Below, in pieces: positions 48,718 to 58,847 of a stretch of DNA of 64,000 nt. Origin of the DNA: Corynebacterium kroppenstedtii (GTDB taxonomy: Bacteria; Actinomycetota; Actinomycetes; Mycobacteriales; Mycobacteriaceae). The DNA lies in assembly GCF_016894245.1 (NCBI RefSeq), contig NZ_CP069792.1, forward strand, positions 2,046,001 to 2,110,000. Reading direction: 5' to 3'. The stretch's first letter is position 1, and each line of letters begins with the position of its first letter. A program made the position numbers and the translations under genes. The notes below the pieces were generated by a model. That model was not told the DNA's origin, did no database searches, and saw only the letters and a program-made list of their open reading frames with translations.

Positions 48718-49878
48718 CTACGAGGCCGGGATCCAGGGGAGCTCCCGGCCCACAGCCTCAGCGATCGAACTCAATCCATGGCGTCGAACCTGCTGGGCCA
48801 AACCACGATGGATATCCCGAATCCAATCTGGGCCACCATAAATCAACCCGGTGTACCCCTCGAGCAAGCTCGCGCCGGCACCGATACGCTCCCAGGCCTG
48901 CTGCGGGGTTTCAATTCCACCCACAGAGACAAGAGTCAACGACTCGCCCACGTGTTTGCGTAACAAACGCAGAATCTCCAGGGAACGGTCTGCCACCGGA
49001 CGACCCGACACACCGCCAGCGCCCATCGCCTCCACGTCAAACGACGGCGTCATTAAATGCTCGCGGGAAATGGTCGTATTCGTCGCCACAATCCCGGCAA
49101 GCCCCTTGTCTTGGGCCAAATCCGCAACCGCGATAATGTCGTCATCACACAGGTCAGGGGCAATTTTAACCAACACAGGTGTGTCCTCGACCTCATCAAG
49201 AACAGCGTCCACAATTGGCCCCAAAGAATCCACAGCCTGCAAATCCCGCAGCCCTGGAGTATTCGGGCTCGACACGTTAACCACCACAAAATCTGCGTGA
49301 TGCCCAAGCAAACGAGCCGATAAGCGATAGTCCTCCGCAGCCTCGTCAATCGAGGCTTTCTTCGTCTTCCCGATATTAACCGCAATCACATCACGGCTTC
49401 GGCGGCGAGCAATTCGCCGTGCGCACACCACGGCACCCTCGTTGTTAAAGCCCATCCGATTTAAAATCGCATGGTCCCGTCGCAACCTAAAAAGGCGGGG
49501 GGAGGGATTACCAGGCTGTCCCTGCGCCGTCACAGTCCCCAACTCGGCGAACCCAAAGCCCAAAGGAGCCCACACATCAGGGGACGTTGCGCTCTTATCA
49601 AACCCCGCAGCCAGGCCCAACGGACGAGGAAACTTCACACCGAAAACAGTCTGTTCCAGCGCTGTGTCATGAACAGCCCACCATCGCTCAAGAGCCCGAT
49701 TAGCCATCGACATCCGCTGAAAAATGCCCAAGGCCTTCGTCATTAATGAATGAATAGTCTCAGGGTCCAAGCGAAACATTTGCCGCAACGACCAGGAATA
49801 AATAACGCTTCGTACGGGATGCGATTTCCTGTATTCGTCAAGATCGGCATCAATACGATCATTGCTGGTCAACGACAT
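48718..49878 (-). CDS. pyrD: Dihydroorotate dehydrogenase (quinone), class 2
   Basis: Membrane-associated FMN enzyme of pyrimidine synthesis that passes electrons to menaquinone. The N-terminal helices (SWSLRQMFRLDPETIHSLMTKALG) are the class 2 membrane arm. The FMN/orotate motifs are FPRPLGLAAGFDKSATSPDVWAPLGFGFAELGTVT, NRMGFNNEGA, VVNVSSPNTPGLRDLQ with the catalytic Ser, and VGGIETPQQAWERIGAGASLLEGYTGLIYGGP. GAAGGAAG precedes the ATG. It starts 3 nt after the stop of the lipoprotein gene, so they form an operon. Confidence 0.96.
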   Translation of the reverse strand: MSLTSNDRIDADLDEYRKSHPVRSVIYSWSLRQMFRLDPETIHSLMTKALGIFQRMSMANRALERWWAVHDTALEQTVFGVKFPRPLGLAAGFDKSATSPDVWAPLGFGFAELGTVTAQGQPGNPSPRLFRLRRDHAILNRMGFNNEGAVVCARRIARRRSRDVIAVNIGKTKKASIDEAAEDYRLSARLLGHHADFVVVNVSSPNTPGLRDLQAVDSLGPIVDAVLDEVEDTPVLVKIAPDLCDDDIIAVADLAQDKGLAGIVATNTTISREHLMTPSFDVEAMGAGGVSGRPVADRSLEILRLLRKHVGESLTLVSVGGIETPQQAWERIGAGASLLEGYTGLIYGGPDWIRDIHRGLAQQVRRHGLSSIAEAVGRELPWIPAS

Positions 49879-49880
49879 GG

Positions 49881-51065
49881 TTACGCTTCCTTCTTCACGG
49901 GATAGCTCGGTTCACTCGAGGCACCCTCATGACGCGCCTCACTAACCTGATCCTTGGATATGTGTTGCACAGTCGATGACTGCGGCGACGCAATCAACAG
50001 GCCCCCATCGCCGTCAACAACAACCGACTGAGCATCGGGAATCGTATGCATCGTCGCTACCTTGACTGGAACACCCGACGAAATGTCATAACCAATAACA
50101 GTGTTCTTACCCGTTGACGTCACCCACACCGTGCGCGTGTTGGCATCCCAAGCCACGCCCCACGGGACGGAGTCGGTATGGATTGTTTGGTGTTTCCTCA
50201 AAATATCGTCGGCTGTGAAAACCTCAATCGAGTTCAACTTGGTTGACGACGCCACAACGACCCCGTCCTGCCCACCGGCAATCTTCCCAGCACCTTGGCC
50301 GATCCGTAGCGACGACCCTTCCTTGTCCTCACCGGGATACACACCCGTCAAACTCGACTGCTTCTTATCGAACACTGCTGACATCTCTTTATCTGACCCA
50401 GACTTAGGATCAGGATCGACAATCAGCGATTGGGTTGCTCCTTCGCCGATAGAAACAGTTGACTTCCCATCCTTATCAGAACCATCCAAAGGGAAGTACT
50501 TAATTTTCTTCTCACCGGCGAAAGTCACGCTGGCGACATCGTTGGTCACGGCTGCCGTCGTCGCGGTACCGTCGATCTCGAGATCGTGGACCTTCTTACC
50601 TTGTCCATCGAAAACGAGCACATGGTTCTCACATGCGACAGAAAAACCGCCCCCTGCGGCCCGAGAAAGATCTTTACAATCCTTGCCAAGATCAACCGAC
50701 TTGGGGTTACCGTTCGTCCAGTCCGACGAGGTCCCGACAACCATTTTTCCACCGGACAGCCCGGCGATGACTGATGAGTCTGATTGACCACTCACCACCA
50801 CATCAGAAATACCGTCGCCGGGGAGGTCGACATCGCGAGTATCGCCCGACGGGGGTTCTGCGGCAGGTACCGACGTCGGAGAAACGTCCTCCGCCTTCGA
50901 TAACGCTTCTTGATCATCGCTGCGTGAGCACCCCGCCAGCATCGTGACGGCCAGACCACTGCAACACGCGATGCTTATCGCTCGCGCACCAAGGCGTCGT
51001 TGTTTGCGCTGCGTCGGCAATGTACCAGTACGAATCGATTGACCAGGAGTACCGTCGGAAATCAC
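49881..51065 (-). CDS. Putative lipoprotein with beta-propeller-like repeats
   Basis: 394 residues from GTG 51065. This start is chosen because TAGCGT (51078-51073) ends 7 nt upstream; the frame runs on to 51137. The signal RKQRRLGARAISIACCSGLAVTMLAGC has lipobox LAGC (Cys about 46). The mature protein is Gly/Ser/Asp-rich with repeated strands such as VVVSGQSDSSVIAGLSGGKMVVG, AWDANTRTVWVTSTGKNTVIGYDI and SVVVDGDGGLLIASPQSSTV, like YncE/NHL propellers. Function unknown. It is co-transcribed with pyrD. Confidence 0.78.
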   Translation of the reverse strand: MISDGTPGQSIRTGTLPTQRKQRRLGARAISIACCSGLAVTMLAGCSRSDDQEALSKAEDVSPTSVPAAEPPSGDTRDVDLPGDGISDVVVSGQSDSSVIAGLSGGKMVVGTSSDWTNGNPKSVDLGKDCKDLSRAAGGGFSVACENHVLVFDGQGKKVHDLEIDGTATTAAVTNDVASVTFAGEKKIKYFPLDGSDKDGKSTVSIGEGATQSLIVDPDPKSGSDKEMSAVFDKKQSSLTGVYPGEDKEGSSLRIGQGAGKIAGGQDGVVVASSTKLNSIEVFTADDILRKHQTIHTDSVPWGVAWDANTRTVWVTSTGKNTVIGYDISSGVPVKVATMHTIPDAQSVVVDGDGGLLIASPQSSTVQHISKDQVSEARHEGASSEPSYPVKKEA

Positions 51066-51213
51066 TCTCGTAACGCTACTACAGGTCAAGGAGCTAAGAC
51101 ACCGAGGCGACGGCCGGGAATGGATGGTGATCCTCACATGCTTTCATGTCTGCGCGAACTGCCCCTACGCTGGAAGGTAACGGTGAGCCCATAAAGTTGC
51201 TAGCCTACTTGCC

Positions 51214-52332
51214 GTGTCTCTATCCATTTCCGGGCTCCTAGTCCGGGCTACACGACAGGTAGTTTCTATGGCCAATTCGGCACTCACCTCTATTTCAGGG
51301 GTAGTTCACGACGCGCTCACGCACGTACATCAACTCCATCAGGCTCACGGTTTTCTCGGATCAGTGACGGGAAGGATCCACGAAACCGCATCCTCATTAG
51401 CGCAATCGCCAGCCTCGTGGCTGAGCCAGGCGGACACGTCCGCTCACGCTGCTAGCCATGCCCATGTAGCCACTGATCTTGCGGCCGCCGGTACCGAGAC
51501 CCACATGAGTTGGATACAAACGATCATCCTATCGATCATCCAGGGCCTCACAGAGTTCTTGCCTGTGTCATCGTCGGGCCATCTCCGCATCGTGTCCCAA
51601 CTTCTGTGGGACCAGGATGCAGGTGCCTCCTTCACTGCTGTCGTTCAGTTGGGGACAGAAGCGGCAGTGTTGGTGTTTTTTGCCAAGGACATTTGGCGCA
51701 TCATCACCGGATGGTTCGCTGGCCTGATGGATAAAACCAAACGCGGGGCTGACTACCGCATGGGGTGGATGGTGATTGTAGGCACCATTCCCGTGGGAAT
51801 TACCGGATATCTCCTCAAAGATTTCATCCGAGACAATTTCCGCAATTTATGGGTCACCGCCGCGGTTCTCATCCTGTTCTCGTTCGTGTTCATTTGGGCC
51901 GAACGGGTAGGCCGTCATACGCGGACGGAAAAGGACTTGACCATGCGTGACGCCATTATTATGGGATGTGCTCAATGCCTTGCACTCATTCCCGGCGTCT
52001 CTCGTTCGGGCGGCACCGTGTCCGCGGGGCTCTTCCTCAGTCAGGACCGTGAGGCTGCGACGCGTTTTTCGTTTTTGCTAGCTATCCCTGCCGTTCTGGC
52101 TTCCGGACTTTTTTCTCTGCCTGATGCTTTTCACCCATCCGACGGGCAAATCGCTTCCGGTCCGCAACTTTTGGTAGGTACCTTAATAGCGTTTGCGCTG
52201 GGCTACGCCTCTATTGCGTGGTTGCTCAAATTCGTCGCCAACCATTCATTTGCCTGGTTTGCTGCGTACCGCATCCCGGTGGGGATTATCGTAATGATCC
52301 TCCTGGCTACAGGCGTGATGGCAGCCGCCTAA
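51214..52332 (+). CDS. uppP: Undecaprenyl-diphosphatase UppP (BacA) with N-terminal extension
   Basis: Membrane phosphatase recycling undecaprenyl diphosphate for wall synthesis. The catalytic motifs are [15 protein letters not shown] and [15 protein letters not shown], with about eight membrane segments. The conserved protein begins at [10 protein letters not shown] (ATG 51505, about 275 residues). The open frame starts at GTG 51214, and TAGCCT at 51201-51206 ends exactly 7 nt before it, the leaderless layout used elsewhere here. No such box or ribosome-binding site precedes 51505. The 97-residue extension is Ala/His/Ser-rich and amphipathic. I annotate the long form but it needs proof. Confidence 0.88.
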   Translation: MSLSISGLLVRATRQVVSMANSALTSISGVVHDALTHVHQLHQAHGFLGSVTGRIHETASSLAQSPASWLSQADTSAHAASHAHVATDLAAAGTETHMSWIQTIILSIIQGLTEFLPVSSSGHLRIVSQLLWDQDAGASFTAVVQLGTEAAVLVFFAKDIWRIITGWFAGLMDKTKRGADYRMGWMVIVGTIPVGITGYLLKDFIRDNFRNLWVTAAVLILFSFVFIWAERVGRHTRTEKDLTMRDAIIMGCAQCLALIPGVSRSGGTVSAGLFLSQDREAATRFSFLLAIPAVLASGLFSLPDAFHPSDGQIASGPQLLVGTLIAFALGYASIAWLLKFVANHSFAWFAAYRIPVGIIVMILLATGVMAAA

Positions 52333-52366
52333 GCCCTATCGCCCGGAGGGCCGTAGACTAGGGCTC

Positions 52367-53929
52367 ATGCAGTCGTGGCAAAAACCCCTTGTTGCTGATT
52401 TCCGTTCCGTTGTCGAGGAGGACCAGCCGGTTCCTCTCCAGATGTGGGATACGGCATCCCGTAAGATCACCCCTCTCACACCGTCCGACGAGGCGACGGT
52501 ATATGTCTGCGGAATTACCCCGTATGATTCGACGCACTTGGGGCATGCTGCTACGTACGTCACCTTTGACGTTTTGAATCGGCAGTTACTGGCGAATGGC
52601 CACCGCGTGAATTTCGTGCAGAATGTCACTGACGTGGACGATCCGCTTTTCGAGCGAGCCCAACGCGACGGGGTGGATTGGAAGGAGCTGGGGGAGGGAC
52701 AAACCGACCTGTTTCGCCAGGATATGGCTAATCTTGGGGTGATTCCACCAACGTCATATGTCGGTGCAGTTGAAGCTATTCCCGACGTCATCGACATGGT
52801 TAGTACTTTGCTCGACAACGGGTCTGCCTATGTTGTGGACGATCCCACCTACCCAGATGTCTATGCCGATCGAACAGCGACTCCACAATTCGGTTACGAA
52901 TCGCGTTACGACGAATCCACGATGGAACAATTCTTCGCGGAGAGGGGCGGCGATCCAGACCGCCCCGGGAAACGCGATCCATTAGATTCCCTACTGTGGC
53001 GCGCAGAGCGCCCCGGTGAACCGGCGTGGGATTCACCCTTTGGACGCGGACGGCCCGGATGGCATATTGAGTGCGCCGCTATTGCAGCTCGGTATTTAGG
53101 CAGTCATTTTGATGTCCAGGGCGGGGGAGAGGACCTCATTTTCCCTCACCACGAATACTCGGCAGCCCACGTAGAAGCGGCATGCGGTGTAGAACGCATG
53201 GCTGACCATTACATGCACACCGGACTTATCGCCCTCGGTGGCGTCAAGATGAGCAAGTCGTTGGGCAACCTTGTATTTGTATCCAGGTTGTGCAATGCCG
53301 GAACTGATCCATCGTCAATTCGTTTAGCCCTCTACGCAGGGCATTATCGTGATCAGCGCAACTGGTCAGATGCTCTTTTGGCTGCCGCTTCACGGCGTTT
53401 AGCACTGTGGCGCACGGCCGTCGAGACTGTTCATACTCGCAACAATGCTGATTCTGAAGCGCGAGCTCGTCGATTAGTCGACGACGTTCGCCAGGCCCTC
53501 GCTACCGACCTGGACACACCAGCCGCTGTCGATCTCATCGACGAGTGGGCAGGCGGTATCGTCGACAAGGAGAAGATCTGGAACCTGCCTGGTGTCGACG
53601 GGAAGAACGCCCACGAATCGCTATCTGTTCCAGTTCCCTGCGCGGCTCCAGCGACGGATGAAAAACTCAGTGTTGCTCAAGGGAAGATCACTATTCTGGA
53701 CGACGGGAAAGACAGCGAAGCGGATGCCAAGTCTGTGGAGCTTGCGTCCGCAACGGCGGGTACCCAGCGGTGCGGAGCGCACTCACATGCATCAGGGGAA
53801 CTTACTGTAGACCTGTTACCCGCAACCCATCAGCGCGGTGATGACCCTTCTGCTTTATATTCTCATCTTTCACCCGCTGCAGCTCTCGTTGCCGGGTGTG
53901 TCGATGCTCTGCTTGGGCTGAAACTGTAA
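52367..53929 (+). CDS. mshC: Mycothiol ligase MshC (cysteine:glucosaminyl-inositol ligase)
   Basis: Adds cysteine to GlcN-inositol in mycothiol synthesis, and is a cysteinyl-tRNA synthetase paralogue. Motifs are [17 protein letters not shown] (HIGH box with Zn-Cys 48), [20 protein letters not shown] and [13 protein letters not shown]. The MshC-type start ([11 protein letters not shown]) supports MshC rather than CysS. Length is 520, about 100 more than the usual ~415. The excess lies between the C-terminal helices (about residues 405-490: [19 protein letters not shown] onward). TAGACT (52354-52359) ends 7 nt before the ATG, so it is probably leaderless. Confidence 0.92.
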   Translation: MQSWQKPLVADFRSVVEEDQPVPLQMWDTASRKITPLTPSDEATVYVCGITPYDSTHLGHAATYVTFDVLNRQLLANGHRVNFVQNVTDVDDPLFERAQRDGVDWKELGEGQTDLFRQDMANLGVIPPTSYVGAVEAIPDVIDMVSTLLDNGSAYVVDDPTYPDVYADRTATPQFGYESRYDESTMEQFFAERGGDPDRPGKRDPLDSLLWRAERPGEPAWDSPFGRGRPGWHIECAAIAARYLGSHFDVQGGGEDLIFPHHEYSAAHVEAACGVERMADHYMHTGLIALGGVKMSKSLGNLVFVSRLCNAGTDPSSIRLALYAGHYRDQRNWSDALLAAASRRLALWRTAVETVHTRNNADSEARARRLVDDVRQALATDLDTPAAVDLIDEWAGGIVDKEKIWNLPGVDGKNAHESLSVPVPCAAPATDEKLSVAQGKITILDDGKDSEADAKSVELASATAGTQRCGAHSHASGELTVDLLPATHQRGDDPSALYSHLSPAAALVAGCVDALLGLKL

Positions 53930-53981
53930 ATCACCGCCGGATTTGGTCGAGCACCCCAACAATAGACTAAGCTGTCTATCT

Positions 53982-56900
53982 GTGAGTGATGAGTGTCAAC
54001 CTTTGAATCCTACGAGTTCCGAGTTTCTCCAGGCCCTCCATGACCGGGTACTTATCGGTGACGGAGCTATGGGGACGCAACTTCAAGCTATTGAGCTTGA
54101 CTTAGACGCAGATTTCCAAGGACTCGAGGGATGCAACGAAATTCTCAACATCACCCGTCCCGACATCCTGGCCGACATTCACCGCCGATACTTCGAAGCG
54201 GGAGCCGATGCTGTAGAAACAAATACCTTCGGCTGCAACCTTCCCAATTTTGCAGACTACGGTATCGAAGATCGCATTCAGGAGATTGCATACGCCGGCG
54301 CCCAGATCGCTCGATCGGTTGCTGACGACATGGGGCCGGGGCGGGAAGGCATGAGGCGCTTCGTTCTTGGGTCATTAGGCCCGGGAACAAAGCTTCCGAC
54401 ACTCGGGCATGCTCCGTTCTCAGATCTCCGCGATGCATACACGGAAGCAGCCCGCGGATTAGTCCGCGGTGGCGCAGACGCCATCCTGATCGAGACCGCA
54501 CAAGACCTCTTGCAAGTAAAGTCCGCTGTGCATGGCGTACAGCAAGCTTTCCAAGATTGCGGCACGCCTTTACCGATCATGTGTCACGTAACGGTAGAAA
54601 CGACCGGCACGATGCTGCTGGGGTCAGAAATCGGCGCAGCTCTCACCGCCCTGGAACGCCTAGGCATTGACGTCATCGGGATGAACTGCGCAACCGGCCC
54701 CGACGAGATGAATGAACACCTGCGGTATTTATCCGCCCATGCACCCATGCCGGTATCAGTCATGCCGAACGCTGGCTTGCCAGAGCTCGGGGCCAACGGG
54801 GCTGTCTATCCTTTAACTCCCGACGAACTAGCCACGGCCAGTGTCCACTTCGTGCGTGATTATGGACTGTCCATGGTCGGTGGCTGCTGCGGTACAACCC
54901 CCGAGCACATTACCGCCGTTCGCGACGCCGTAATCGGTTCGCCGTCCTCACAACAGAATGACACGGAGTCTCCCGCCGTCACACGCCCGGCGCGCCACCA
55001 CGGTGTCGACGATAATGTCTCGTCCTTATATTCAACTGTGCCGCTGACTCAGGACACGGGAATCACCATGATCGGAGAGCGGACGAACTCCAATGGGTCA
55101 AAGGCTTTCCGCACTGCGATGCTCGAGGGCGACTGGAATAAGTGTTTGGATATCGCTAAGGCCCAGACTCGCGATGGTGCCCACATGATTGATTTGTGCG
55201 TCGACTATGTGGGCCGTGATGGGACACAAGACATGGCCGAGCTTGCGAGTCGTTTGGCGACGAGCTCAACGCTGCCGATCATGTTGGATTCGACGGAGCC
55301 CGATGTTATTCGTGTGGGACTTGAGCATCTTGGTGGCCGATGCGCGATCAACTCGGTGAATTTTGAGGACGGTGATGGCCCGGGGTCACGCTATGACCGG
55401 ATTATGTCACTGGTCAAGAAACATGGCGCGGCGGTAGTGGCTCTCACTATCGACGAAGAGGGGCAGGCGCGGACTGCGGAGAAGAAAGTTGAGATCGCTG
55501 AACGCCTTATTTCGGACATCACCACGCGGTGGGGGCTTCGCGAAAGCGACATCATCGTCGATTGCCTTACTTTCCCGATTTCGACCGGACAAGTAGAGAC
55601 CCGGCGCGATGGTATCGAAACGATCAACGCCATTCGCGAAATCACCACACGTCACCCCGACATCCACACCACGCTGGGACTGTCGAATATTTCTTTCGGG
55701 CTTAATCCGGCAGCACGCCAAGTCTTGAATTCAGTCTTTCTGAATGAATGTATCGAGGCCGGGCTGGATACAGCCATTGCCCACTCCAGCAAGATCGTGC
55801 CGATGAACCGTATCGATGACGATCAACGCACCGTCGCCCTGGACATGGTCTATAACCGTCGTGGAACGGAAGGACGAGGTGGAACGGCCCCAGAGGATTA
55901 CGATCCGCTGCAAACCTTCATGGAATTATTCGAAGGCGTCTCGGCCGCCGATGCCAAGGACGCACGGACAGAGGCCCTGCAGGCACTCCCGCTCTTTAAG
56001 CGGCTAGCGCAGCGCATCATCGATGGAGAAAAGAACGGACTTGAAGCTGATCTCGATCTCGCCCGGGCTGACAAAGACCCCCTCGAGATCATTAACCAAG
56101 ATCTCTTGTCTGGCATGAAAGTAGTCGGAGACCTCTTCGGCTCGGGCCAGATGCAGCTTCCCTTCGTGCTGCAATCAGCTGAAACAATGAAAACAGCCGT
56201 ATCCCACCTTGAACAGTTCATGGAGGCTACCGACGACTCCGCCTCCAAGGGCAAGATCATCCTGGCCACGGTCAAAGGAGACGTCCACGATATCGGGAAA
56301 AACCTCGTGGACATTATCTTGTCCAATAACGGCTACGACGTAGTTAACCTGGGCATCAAACAACCAATTTCCAGCATCCTTCACGCAGCATCTGAGCACC
56401 ACGCTGATGTCATCGGCATGTCCGGACTTTTAGTGAAATCGACGGTCGTCATGAAAGACAACCTCCTCGAGATGAACACAGCCGGCGCAGCCACCTATCC
56501 CGTCCTCCTCGGCGGAGCAGCACTGACTCGCACCTACGTCGAAAATGACCTCGACGAACTCTACCAGGGCGATGTCCACTATGCGCGCGACGCTTTCGAA
56601 GGCCTGAACTTGATGGATCAGATCATGTCCATGAAGCGCGGCTCACAGCGAGAACTCACCGAAGAACAAATCGCCGCTGCCACACGCGCACAAAAAAAGA
56701 AAGAAGAACGGAAAGCCAGGCACGAACGCTCACGAAAGATCGCCGCAAAGCGGAAAGCAGAAAGCACCCCTACCGTCATTCCTGATCGCTCCGACGTCGC
56801 CACCGATACCCCCATCGCAACCCCACCATTCTGGGGCACACGCATAGTCAAAGGCCTACCCGTGAGAGACTATCTCACCTGCCTCGACGAACGCGCCCTT

Positions 56901-57665
56901 TTCATGGGCCAGTGGGGCCTCCGCGGAACACGTGGCGGCGACGGCCCCTCCTACGAGGAACTCGTCGAAACCGAAGGGCGCCCACGGCTCAGAGCATGGA
57001 TCAATGATCTCAAAGCAGAAGGAATCCTCAACCACTCGGCTGTCGTCTACGGATACTTCCCGGCTGTCTCAGAAGGCAACACCGTCCACATCCTGCCCGT
57101 GCCCGACGAGGCAGAAAACCCAGATCCCGCGGCACAACCCGTGACATCATTCGAGTTCCCACGCCAACAACGGGGACGGTTCCTCTGCATCGCAGACTTC
57201 ATCCGCTCACGCGACGAAGCCCAGCGCACCGGGCACACCGACGTCTTCCCACTTCAGCTCGTCACCATGGGGCAACCCATCGCGGACAAAGCCAACGTCC
57301 TCTTCACAGACAACCACTACCGCGAATACCTCGAACTCCACGGCATTGGCGTCCAACTGACCGAAGCTCTTGCCGAATACTGGCACTCCCGCGTCCGAGC
57401 CGAACTCGCCTTCGCCGACGGCACCCACGCCGGCGACGACGACGGCACCGAAGACCGAGCATTCTTCGACCTCAAATACCGAGGAGCACGCTACTCCTTT
57501 GGCTACGGATCATGCCCCGACCTGGAATCGCGCCGGGCACTGGTGGACCTTCTACGTCCTGAGCGGATCGGCGTCGAGTTGTCTGAAGAGCTGCAATTGC
57601 ACCCTGAGCAATCAACTGACGCGTTCGTGCTTTACCACCCGGAGGCAAAGTACTTTAACGTCTAA
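53982..57665 (+). CDS. metH: Cobalamin-dependent methionine synthase
   Basis: Methylates homocysteine using methyl-THF. Four modules appear in order. The Hcy/Zn domain has GDGAMGTQLQ, GMNCATG and GGCCGTTPEH. The pterin domain has ITMIGERTNSNGSKAFR, NSVNFEDGDG and LGLSNISFGL. The B12 domain has TVKGDVHDIGKNLV with the cobalt-ligand His. The reactivation domain lies in roughly the last 280 residues, with LFMGQWGLRG and RYSFGYGSCPD. A basic coiled linker (RAQKKKEERKARHERSRKIA) precedes the last. GTG 53982 is preferred over TTG 53943. TAGACTAAGCTGTCT at 53963-53977 directly precedes it. Confidence 0.96.
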   Translation: MSDECQPLNPTSSEFLQALHDRVLIGDGAMGTQLQAIELDLDADFQGLEGCNEILNITRPDILADIHRRYFEAGADAVETNTFGCNLPNFADYGIEDRIQEIAYAGAQIARSVADDMGPGREGMRRFVLGSLGPGTKLPTLGHAPFSDLRDAYTEAARGLVRGGADAILIETAQDLLQVKSAVHGVQQAFQDCGTPLPIMCHVTVETTGTMLLGSEIGAALTALERLGIDVIGMNCATGPDEMNEHLRYLSAHAPMPVSVMPNAGLPELGANGAVYPLTPDELATASVHFVRDYGLSMVGGCCGTTPEHITAVRDAVIGSPSSQQNDTESPAVTRPARHHGVDDNVSSLYSTVPLTQDTGITMIGERTNSNGSKAFRTAMLEGDWNKCLDIAKAQTRDGAHMIDLCVDYVGRDGTQDMAELASRLATSSTLPIMLDSTEPDVIRVGLEHLGGRCAINSVNFEDGDGPGSRYDRIMSLVKKHGAAVVALTIDEEGQARTAEKKVEIAERLISDITTRWGLRESDIIVDCLTFPISTGQVETRRDGIETINAIREITTRHPDIHTTLGLSNISFGLNPAARQVLNSVFLNECIEAGLDTAIAHSSKIVPMNRIDDDQRTVALDMVYNRRGTEGRGGTAPEDYDPLQTFMELFEGVSAADAKDARTEALQALPLFKRLAQRIIDGEKNGLEADLDLARADKDPLEIINQDLLSGMKVVGDLFGSGQMQLPFVLQSAETMKTAVSHLEQFMEATDDSASKGKIILATVKGDVHDIGKNLVDIILSNNGYDVVNLGIKQPISSILHAASEHHADVIGMSGLLVKSTVVMKDNLLEMNTAGAATYPVLLGGAALTRTYVENDLDELYQGDVHYARDAFEGLNLMDQIMSMKRGSQRELTEEQIAAATRAQKKKEERKARHERSRKIAAKRKAESTPTVIPDRSDVATDTPIATPPFWGTRIVKGLPVRDYLTCLDERALFMGQWGLRGTRGGDGPSYEELVETEGRPRLRAWINDLKAEGILNHSAVVYGYFPAVSEGNTVHILPVPDEAENPDPAAQPVTSFEFPRQQRGRFLCIADFIRSRDEAQRTGHTDVFPLQLVTMGQPIADKANVLFTDNHYREYLELHGIGVQLTEALAEYWHSRVRAELAFADGTHAGDDDGTEDRAFFDLKYRGARYSFGYGSCPDLESRRALVDLLRPERIGVELSEELQLHPEQSTDAFVLYHPEAKYFNV

Positions 57666-57763
57666 TTCGTTGCCGCGACTGTGACCATCGTGACAACCAG
57701 ACGACGCACCATTCCATGAACTCCTCGCGCTGCGGTGCAGTGCCACTCCGTACACTATGTTGC

Positions 57764-58453
57764 ATGCGTGCGATTGCTTGGGACATGGATGGAACCCTCG
57801 TCGATACTGAACCGCGATGGGGGATAGCCACCTACGAGATGGCCACGTTGATGGGAGTAGACCTCACACCCGAACAACGAGCGGTCACCGTCGGCGGAAC
57901 TGCGGAACACACCATTTCAGCATGCTTGGAATTCGCCGGGAAGACCCCAAACCCGGCACTCATTGACACCTGGAAAACGTGGTTTTTTGCGCGAATGGGC
58001 GAGATTCTTTCCGAGGGGTTCGACTTTCGGCCCGGTTTTCCCACGCTCCTCAAAGATATTCACGACACGGGTATCCCCCAAGCACTGGTCACCAACACGG
58101 CCCGCTCGTTGGTGGATCACTGTTTACCAGTTATCGGTGGCGCGTTCTTTGCCACGTCGGTAGCCGGGGACGAGGTCCCTCGCGGTAAGCCCTATCCCGA
58201 CGGCTATGCGCGAGCATGCGACCTGATGAACGTCAATCCCGACGACGTCCTCGTCGTAGAAGACTCACCGACCGGAATGTCTGCAGCTCGTGCGGCCGGA
58301 TGCCGTGTCCTCGGCGTTCCGGTGGAGCCGGGCCTAGAGCTGCCTCAGGGAATAAAAACCCTCCATGAACTACGCGGAGTGACCAGTTTCGCTTCGCGCG
58401 ATGGGCATGCGTGGGGCATCGACGATTTCCGCGAACTATGGAACGAACTCTAG
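57764..58453 (+). CDS. HAD-superfamily phosphatase
   Basis: 229-residue haloacid-dehalogenase phosphatase of the beta-phosphoglucomutase-like group. Motif I is [11 protein letters not shown], motif [10 protein letters not shown], motif III near [12 protein letters not shown], and motif [26 protein letters not shown]. The substrate is not deducible. The ATG at 57764 replaces the frame start at 57716 because TACACT (57751-57756) ends 7 nt upstream. It lies between metH and hisE. Confidence 0.92.
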   Translation: MRAIAWDMDGTLVDTEPRWGIATYEMATLMGVDLTPEQRAVTVGGTAEHTISACLEFAGKTPNPALIDTWKTWFFARMGEILSEGFDFRPGFPTLLKDIHDTGIPQALVTNTARSLVDHCLPVIGGAFFATSVAGDEVPRGKPYPDGYARACDLMNVNPDDVLVVEDSPTGMSAARAAGCRVLGVPVEPGLELPQGIKTLHELRGVTSFASRDGHAWGIDDFRELWNEL

Positions 58454-58494
58454 ATGTGCATACGCCACGGCGAGCATATGAAAGAATGACGACT

Positions 58495-58758
58495 GTGAAG
58501 AATTTTGATGAGCTTTTCGCTGAAATCACCGACCGCGCACAACAGCGCCCCGAAGACTCAGGAACTGTTGAAGCTCTCGACAAGGGCCTCCACTTCCTTG
58601 GAAAGAAAGTTGTTGAGGAAGCCGGCGAAGTATGGTTAGCCGCTGAATATCAGTCAGACGACGAACTATCTGAGGAAATCAGCCAGTTGCTCTACTGGCT
58701 ACAGGTTATCGCAGTCAAACGCGGTCTGTCCTTGGACGATATTTATCGCTATCTGTAG
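58495..58758 (+). CDS. hisE: Phosphoribosyl-ATP pyrophosphohydrolase
   Basis: Second step of histidine synthesis, removing pyrophosphate from PR-ATP. The MazG-like core is [36 protein letters not shown], with the metal-binding acidic residues EExxE and D. GTG 58495 gives 87 residues starting [11 protein letters not shown], matching the usual length. ATG 58486 adds three residues and is equally possible. It lies 89 nt upstream of hisG. Confidence 0.95.
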   Translation: MKNFDELFAEITDRAQQRPEDSGTVEALDKGLHFLGKKVVEEAGEVWLAAEYQSDDELSEEISQLLYWLQVIAVKRGLSLDDIYRYL

Positions 58759-58847
58759 TCCTTCTACCTACATTCCTTCAGCAACCACGGCACCCCTGGT
58801 TCGCACCATTTTCCACCTTCCTTTTTTGCATTCAGGAGTTTAAATCC

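Noticed and set aside
52367..53929. Calling this gene cysteinyl-tRNA synthetase
   Set aside because: The N-terminal [24 protein letters not shown] and position next to metH fit MshC; CysS proteins have a different start and a longer anticodon-binding part.
53930..53981. Cobalamin riboswitch before metH
   Set aside because: The mshC-metH gap is only 52 nt, too short, and no conserved B12-box is seen.
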